Source: Piper betle
Taxonomy: Eukaryota; Streptophyta; Magnoliopsida; Piperales; Piperaceae
Assembly: GCA_033002965.1 (NCBI GenBank)
Contig: JAURVB010013250.1
Coordinates: forward strand, 80,445-144,444
Reading direction: 5' to 3'
DNA: 64,000 nucleotides
The notes beneath the pieces were generated by a model that saw only the letters and a list, made by a program, of their open reading frames with translations, was not told the origin of the DNA and searched no databases. Below are positions 57,240 through 64,000 of the stretch, piece after piece. How positions within the stretch are numbered: position 1 is the stretch's first letter; every line of letters begins with the position of its first letter. A program made the translations under genes and the position numbers.

Positions 57240-60200
57240 TTTATAGATATTACATTTTAGTATTACATATTAGTATGACTCGGAAGACGAGAGGTTTGTG
57301 AGGCGTTTGAGAGTGTGAATAGGGTACCTGCTTAGGACTCATCAGAGTTGGAAAAAATATAGAAAAGAAATTGAGAAGAAGAGAGGGAGAAATAAAGGAA
57401 AGGAAAGAAATTAGAAAGAAATAAAAGAAAATAAAGAATAAGTGCCCCGTGGAGAAGGCTGCAAGAAAGAATATGAAGGAAGATTAAACATTATGCCTTG
57501 ACAGTTTTGACTGCCGGTAAAACAGTCAACCACTTGGAGCCTTGCCCATTCCAACAACCACATCACAATTTTTAGTGTGATATTTCATGCAAATTGGGGT
57601 AATATCATTGAAAACTATGAAATTATCGAAAATGGTCACAAAATTACCAATGAAGGTATAATTAAGTTTCTTTGTTAAAATGAAGTTGCTTTGAATTTCC
57701 AATTATATGATGTTGTAGGTGAAGTTATCGATATTAGGAGTGGTTATTAATGTTTAGCTAAGCAAGATGTCTCGCCATGCCCTACTTATAATACAGATAA
57801 ACTTTGATTTTATTGACAAGTCTTGTTGAATAATGAGATGGTAGACTATTTAATAATCTAATATCTTAAATATAGATTATAATATCATCTACCTTAAATA
57901 TAAATTCTTAGTAACTCTGATTTTAAAGATATATCCTAATTAATTGAGAAGATAATTTGTAATAATTTGATTTATTAAATTTTTTATCTTTATTTTACTA
58001 CGATTGGTTGAATTTTCTACTTTTAATAAAAGGTCAGAATTGATATCCATTTTCATTAATAAGAGTACATATGGTTGTAATCAAGATCATCTTTGCTACA
58101 AAATTATATGGGTGCAAAAGTACCTATAACATTTGAGGGGGCTGTTCATTTTGGTGTTCATGCTGAGTTTTCCAGTTTGTTGCAAAGTTTTGAATATCGT
58201 ACAATATACCACATTAAATTGCATATATTTTGTTCAACCAGATCTAAATGGATTCTATTGAATTTTAAAATTATAAAAAAATGTTTTAGTAGACATTAAA
58301 AATTTTACTTATGATTAATATTTAATTAAATATCAATACCGAACAAAGACCAAAACTATCGGGCAAAGGACCAGGGTTTTACACTAGTTGACCTAATAAG
58401 AATGTTAATTATAGGGCTCCAAAGTGGTTAAAAAGGATAATATTTCATAGGTTGGCTTGAAAGGCCAAGAGTAACTAAATCTCACTTAAATCATTTATCC
58501 AAATCAGTGTATGCTTGAAATTTCATCAAAAGAATGAATCAAACAAATTCTAAATTTCATGACAAATATGTTTTCATGTAACATAAACTTTCTCTAAGTG
58601 TATTACATAATCATAAGGAAGCAAATCTAAATTTCGTCAATAAAGAAATATTACTATCAAGCAATCACTAATAAAAGAATTTGACATAAACCCAAGTATC
58701 TCACATTCGTTAATAAAATTAAGCAACAGCGAAACCGGTGTGAGAAAATGGCCTGGACGGGTGGCGGCAACAGCGAAACCGACAGTAAAATGTCATCGTT
58801 GGCGGTGACTGCAGCAACATCGGTGGCAATTATGGGTACGGACTGATAGCTGGGCACTAGGTGGTCACGATCGTTCCAATCCTGTGGTTGGGGGCGAGGC
58901 AGAGACTTGTCGGCAGCGAGTCAAAGTGGTGGTAGCATCGAGGTTAAAATCATGTAAAATCATCGGGAAGTCACCGGAAATCAAAGGGTGAAGATAAAGC
59001 TGAGTGGACTATTCAAATTTTGCCATGTGGGACGATTTGGACATCCAATAACTTGTGGCTTAGTGGGGCCCACCTAAGGTATATGCACTATACATATGGA
59101 CGGAAAGCTCTGATCAAGACCGTCCAAAGTCCAAATTGACTCGAGTCCTCAAAGTGACTCTATAGGCGGGAATCAAGGCAGGAAGGCTAACTGGGCCTCG
59201 AACCCTAAACTCAATCTAGTTGGGCCCACAGGGGCACAAACCAATGATCTAAAATCCCTAAGATGCATGTAAATAAGACACCTTGAAAATCCCAAACAGA
59301 TGCTAAACGTTGCAATGGCCTAGATCTAGGCCTAAAATCTTGGCTACCCATAAAAATAATATATATACCTCATGTATGCACTGATAACTCATGCTCTATT
59401 GTATCATAACTGAAACTCTCATATGCATTTTGGCTATACTCAACCTCCATAACATACTCATATAGCCATCTAGGTCTCATACTGATATTCTTAAAATTGT
59501 TTTGGCTTGAGCTTGGTCGAATCGATTTGAGATTGCCCGAACTAGACAAAACTAAAATCGGGTAAAACTCTAAGCTGAAACAAGGGTTTTACATTAACTC
59601 AAGGAGGTTCTATTGAAACTAGAACCTAGAAGCTGGATACACATCAATTGTATCCTCTACTGCTTCAACAATCATGTACATCATCACTAACTGTAGTTGC
59701 ACTGACATGGCATGTTCTGCTAGTGATGGTGCCAATATCAAACCTTCTAATTCTAAATTGCCCGTGCTTGTTCTAACATTACCATCATCATTCTCTTCAG
59801 TTCTAATCCCTACTGATAATGTGGTGAAAAAATTTAGGTCACCCGTATGTGCCTACTAGTTTGGTCAAGCAAATACTCTAAAGTATTACAAGGTGCTAAT
59901 ATGAGCTATATCTGGGAAAACTATGTTGAGGGTAAGGCCTACTTGCTAACATCTATCCATGTCTCTCTAATCCTCATCGATGTGAAAAGTCAACTACATG
60001 TACTCTTAGGAATCTCTATTCTAAGTCCTAAAACCAACCTAAGGTGTGCCATCAGTCTCCTTCTAGGTATGGGTGTACAGGCTAATGAGCTACACGACTC
60101 ACTATCACCAGTCTAGATGCAATTGTCAGATGTCCTTGTATAAGGAACTGGACTGCTCACCGAGTCCTAGTTGACTTTGTTCCAAACCAAGTATCTCACT

Positions 60201-61753
60201 ATGTTCTAGAAGAGAACAAGGATAGTTGCTACGACTCTACGATATACTATGACTCTTGTGGCTATCTATACAACTACTAATTGTTGTTGAAAGGACTCTA
60301 TGTGATGGAATGGAGGCGAGAACACCTGTACATACATTGCGTGTCTCAAAGAGTATAAAAACATACTCTGCACGGAACTATAAACTCCGCATCTAGTCTG
60401 TGGCATGTGCTCTAGTTAAATATCTGCTCATCTCAATCATTTGATTAACTAATAGTACAACTGATATTTCTAGAGGGGTGAGTGGAAATTCTTAACTAAA
60501 AACTCTACTATGACTGATATCTTTGGGTTATAGGAAAGGAGACTGAATGTCGTGAAATCTGGTAACACTCCTCAAGAACTCTCAATAGGTGATATCTCAT
60601 CCTCACATGTAGGATCTGACATTAGGTAAACTGGGGAAATCCACTAGGCTACGAAAAACCTACTACATAGGTATGTCACTCTGATCCATGGTAAAGTCAA
60701 GGTATCATGCAAGTAACAGGGGAGATAAAATCCCTGTGTAGCAGACTGGGTGGCCAAAATATCATTACGTCTATGGACTTGTCTCTAAGATCACCACGAT
60801 TTACTATGCCATAGGTGATCAGTTTGTGGAATAGTCAATCAATGATGTATCTAAAAAATGGCTCCTAAGTGGTTCTAGTTCAATCAGCAAATAGTAGGCA
60901 TGCATTTCTTGATATTGTACTAGTCATGCACTTCTAAACGAGCGGGGTTTAAACAACCCAAAGAATCACTATCTCGCATCAAGTCTACGAGGACTCATAG
61001 TGAGGTTCGACATGTGTCTCGCCTGCTCTTCAGTGGTGTGTGACTTGCCATCCTATACCGATTTGTAGCACTAATCTTGACTCACATGACTACTACATCT
61101 ATGGTAGACTCTCAAGCAAGGCTATCAATCAATATGAGCATACACTGGTATCACTCTATCCGGTCAATATGGTTTGTTCCGTCTAGAGTCCCTGTTTGCA
61201 TCGCTCACAAGCTGGAGTGAAATCGTCATGTAAGATCAGTCTACAAACACATAACTACACTGTTAGCCCTCATAAATATATTGAAGGTACCTCTATACTC
61301 ATGGCAAGGCTCACCCCTATGGTTCAAGGTAAGAACCTAATCATGTTGGCGAAACATAAAGGAATCAAGATCTCTCTGAAAGATACTTCTTCACTAACTC
61401 TCTATCTATGCCTAATACTCTAAGTGGGTTAAATTGCGTCTGTGACCATCTACTAACCATCTGATTAGTGTATGTTGGTTGTGGCCCATGGATGTACTAT
61501 CATACTATCTAAACAATCTGATCACTGTGTCCATCTCATCTATAGGTCATACTATCATGTTCTATGACTTTGTCCATGCGCATCCCCACATTCTACTCCA
61601 CTACTCTTCTTCTTCTGCATGATGGCCCCTCGCGTTGCACCCTCCACATTTTTCTTCCCAGGACCTTTCAAGCTTCGGCTCTGTCACTGCCCACCCTTTC
61701 CCCACAATTCTCCCCCACTCTTTTCTACCCCTGGTTCACCCCTCCTCTTGTTC
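57240..61753. other. Intergenic, no gene recognised
   Basis: 57240-58300 is AT-rich. 58650-59600 has scattered GC patches such as GGGCCCACCTAAGG that look like old retroelement sequence. 59640-61740 is less AT-rich and has several short ORFs on the plus strand, but none matches a family I know. A pyrimidine-rich stretch runs from 61560 to 61753 up to the next solo LTR and resumes after it at 63846. Confidence 0.35.
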
Positions 61754-61758
61754 ATTGT

Positions 61759-63840
61759 TGTAAAGACTGTGGGAAAAAAATTGTTTTAATATATTCGACT
61801 TGGGTAGGGAAGGATCGAACGCTAGAGAATTAATATTAATTATATTATATTCTCTACCCGGTTAAATATTTTATTCTTTACCCGATTACCCGGTTAAAGG
61901 AATAAAATACGGGTATTGGTGTGTTTTCACATACCCTAGCTATTTTTGGTGAAGGGATGTCATTACGCTCTCATCTTCTTCTTCTCTTCCTTACCAGAGC
62001 CGGCATCTTCCTTGCTTGGGTAATCTTCCTATTTTCGTCTTCTTAATTTTCATACATTCATGACTTTTTAATTGATAATAAGCTTGATAATCATGAGAAA
62101 TCAAGTCTGAAATAAAAAATAAATAACAAGAACTAAAATGAAAACTGGAATCCCGTCAATGGCTGAGTAGTCTTAAATTTTAGCAAGATGGGCGACCATA
62201 AAAACGTTTGCAAGGCATTCCCTCACAACTCCAATGTCCTCTCTTGCTGTTGAGTAGTCTTAAATAAAATGATTATTTTAATAACGAGTCAGTAATATAG
62301 AAAATGGGTTATTAAACTATATTCGGGTAGCAATCATTAACGTCGAACCTAAATAGCATAATAAAAATAAATAAATTTTGAAATTTTATTAAGTCGACTA
62401 ATTTAAAATAATTGTATAAATAATATTTTAAAATTAGAATAATACAAATTATTTTAAATAATTTAATCGTACAACTTATTTAACTAAATTGCTATGAATA
62501 AGGATAGCGATTAAAGATTTAAAACCGTAAATTAAATTATCAAGATTGTGGTTAAGTAATTATCGTCTCAAAGGAAAATATACTAATAATAGTAACTAAA
62601 TATTTATTCATAGGTTGATAATTATTTTATTATTTATTAAGTGTTAATTATGATCTAGATTATTAATGTAAAGTAGGATTTAAATGATTATATCACATGA
62701 ATAGTTTAATATTTAATATTGTTGAAATTTAATAGTGATATATATATTAGTCATTTAGTTGCATGCATTTCTACCCGAATAAAATTATACTTGTGTATAA
62801 TTTTTTTCCTTGTCAGATTAGGATCATTGGTCACAGCTGCATGTTTGAAATATCCAGGTCCGTATAATTATTTAAAATGTTGTATTTTCCCTTATGGACA
62901 ACCTGCTCAACCTGAGCCCAGATTCGACCACCATGCAACGAGTGCAACCGGGTCAAGGAAGTGACTTAGTCTGAGACGGGCTATGCCTTTCATAATTAAA
63001 TAATGATTATGATAGACTGACCCATCATCCAATAAATTGGACATGGCGGATTGGACTCGCTAGCTGGTAATAGACATTATGGACTGTCCCATCAGCCAAT
63101 AAATTGGACATTATGGATTGGACTTGCCAGCCAATTATGGACATGCTGGAGTGACCCATCAGCAAATAGATGGACATGGTGGACTGACCCATCAGCCAAC
63201 TAATGGACATGGTGGATTGAACTCATCAGCCGATAACAGTTATGGCGGATTGGACTCGCCAGCCGGTAAAGGACATGATGGACTGACCCATTAGCCAATA
63301 AATGGACATGGTGGACTGACCCATTAGCCAACTAATGGACATGGTGGATTGAACCATCAACTAATAAATGGACATGTTGGATTGGTCACAACTGCCAATA
63401 TCATAGATAATGATAGGGAATTTATGGACTTGTTTTATTTAATTGTACGGCTTAGTGGTTATCATTAACGTGAATTTCCTCCGCAGGTTAGCAGCTGAAA
63501 GTAAAGACTAAAAGACGACAGGGTGGTTCTTCTACCAACTCAGGTGGTGAACAGAGAATAAGTGGACTTCTCTTTTACTTTTCTTGTGTTATAAATGTGA
63601 CTATGGGAAACGGTCTAAGACTATGGGATAATTACTTCGTGCATTGTCAATTAAAGCATCAAACATAAGTTCTTTTGAGTTAGAAATACTAGACTCATTT
63701 GCTTTCATATTATTCATGTAACCTTTTAAGTAACATCCGGTCCAGTTAGGACTGGTCGTTATAGGGTTGGTTTTGTTAAATTTTGAGTAACACCTGGCTA
63801 GCAATGCCTACAATATCGTGAAAAATGACGGGTCGTTATA
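61759..63840 (+). mobile_element. Solo LTR, family S, copy 2
   Basis: 2082 bp from TGTAAAGACTG to GGGTCGTTATA, with a perfect duplication ATTGT (61754-61758, 63841-63845). The pyrimidine-rich host sequence continues on both sides. It shares ordered blocks with copy 1 (see 50958-52603) but has a longer AT-rich middle (62040-62880) and a different tandem array (63012-63390). The final TTATA instead of TTACA is a point change. Confidence 0.88.
63012..63390 (+). repeat. Tandem array in solo LTR copy 2
   Basis: About ten to eleven imperfect units of roughly 32-36 bp on the pattern GGACATGGTGGACTGACCC followed by ATCAGCCAATAAAT. Some units use GACTCGCCAGCCGGTAA. The core resembles that of the array at 3985-4300 but not that at 51755-52240. 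Confidence 0.85.
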
Positions 63841-63956
63841 ATTGTGTCCCCCACCCTTCTCTCTTGTTCGTCCAGCCCTTCACCCTTTTACTTCTGTTTG
63901 CCCACCCTTCCCCCTCTTGTATTCCACCACTCCTCCCAAGGATTGATCTTGGTCAT

Positions 63957-64000
63957 TCATGTAACACCCCAATCCGGTTTACTCTCAACCCGGACCAGAA
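63957..64000 (+). repeat. Possible start of another LTR at the window edge
   Basis: TGTAACACCCCAATCC begins at about 63959. TGTAACACCC is a frequent start of plant gypsy LTRs. The window ends 40 bases later, so this cannot be tested. Confidence 0.25.

Noticed and set aside
1..64000. CRISPR arrays, bacterial operons, tRNA or rRNA genes
   Set aside because: The tandem arrays have degenerate units without distinct spacers and lie inside LTRs. No cloverleaf-like tRNA or rRNA block was noticed by eye; a tRNA scan was not possible here.

Overview
The window looks like nuclear DNA of a flowering plant. It is AT-rich, has GT-AG introns, a few plant genes or gene fragments, and mostly layered transposable elements. 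The plant lineage cannot be fixed from the sequence. The only gene that looks intact is a GT8 glucuronosyltransferase of the GUX family (minus strand, four exons, 17219-22982). A small secreted cysteine-rich peptide gene (56775-57129) is well preserved except for one extra base. A gene resembling a DEAD-box helicase C-terminal domain (13829-15999) keeps its reading frame in pieces but has damaged splice signals.

Layout. 1-7541 is AT-rich, old repeat-like DNA holding a miniature LTR retrotransposon (3707-4964, target duplication ACACT). 7550-13627 is a hAT DNA transposon bounded by TAGGGC termini and a near-perfect 8-bp duplication. It carries a decayed transposase on the minus strand and, on the plus strand, an exon of a class VIII myosin with its splice sites. 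This looks like a transposon-captured host gene piece. The helicase-like pseudogene and GUX follow. The large GUX intron carries a 711-bp non-autonomous hAT-like element; a second member (923 bp, perfect 8-bp duplication) lies at 24613-25535.

About 24.5-50 kb is a nest of insertions. A dispersed repeat (family A) was split by a gypsy-type element X with LTRs of about 3.2 kb (26576-49284) that retains only gag remains. X was then hit twice. A copia element (29898-35373, minus strand, duplication CAATT) lies in its interior. A small LTR element Y (37615-46110) lies in its 3' LTR, and Y in turn contains an Athila-like element Z (38944-45180, duplication CTCAC, tRNA-Asp-type primer site).

50-64 kb holds two solo LTRs of one family (50958-52603, duplication ATGTT; 61759-63840, duplication ATTGT) whose interiors carry different tandem arrays, further family A copies, a 314-bp tandem duplication, a CT microsatellite, and the peptide gene. 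The window ends inside what looks like the start of another LTR. All boundaries were read by eye, and family assignments rest on visible motifs only.
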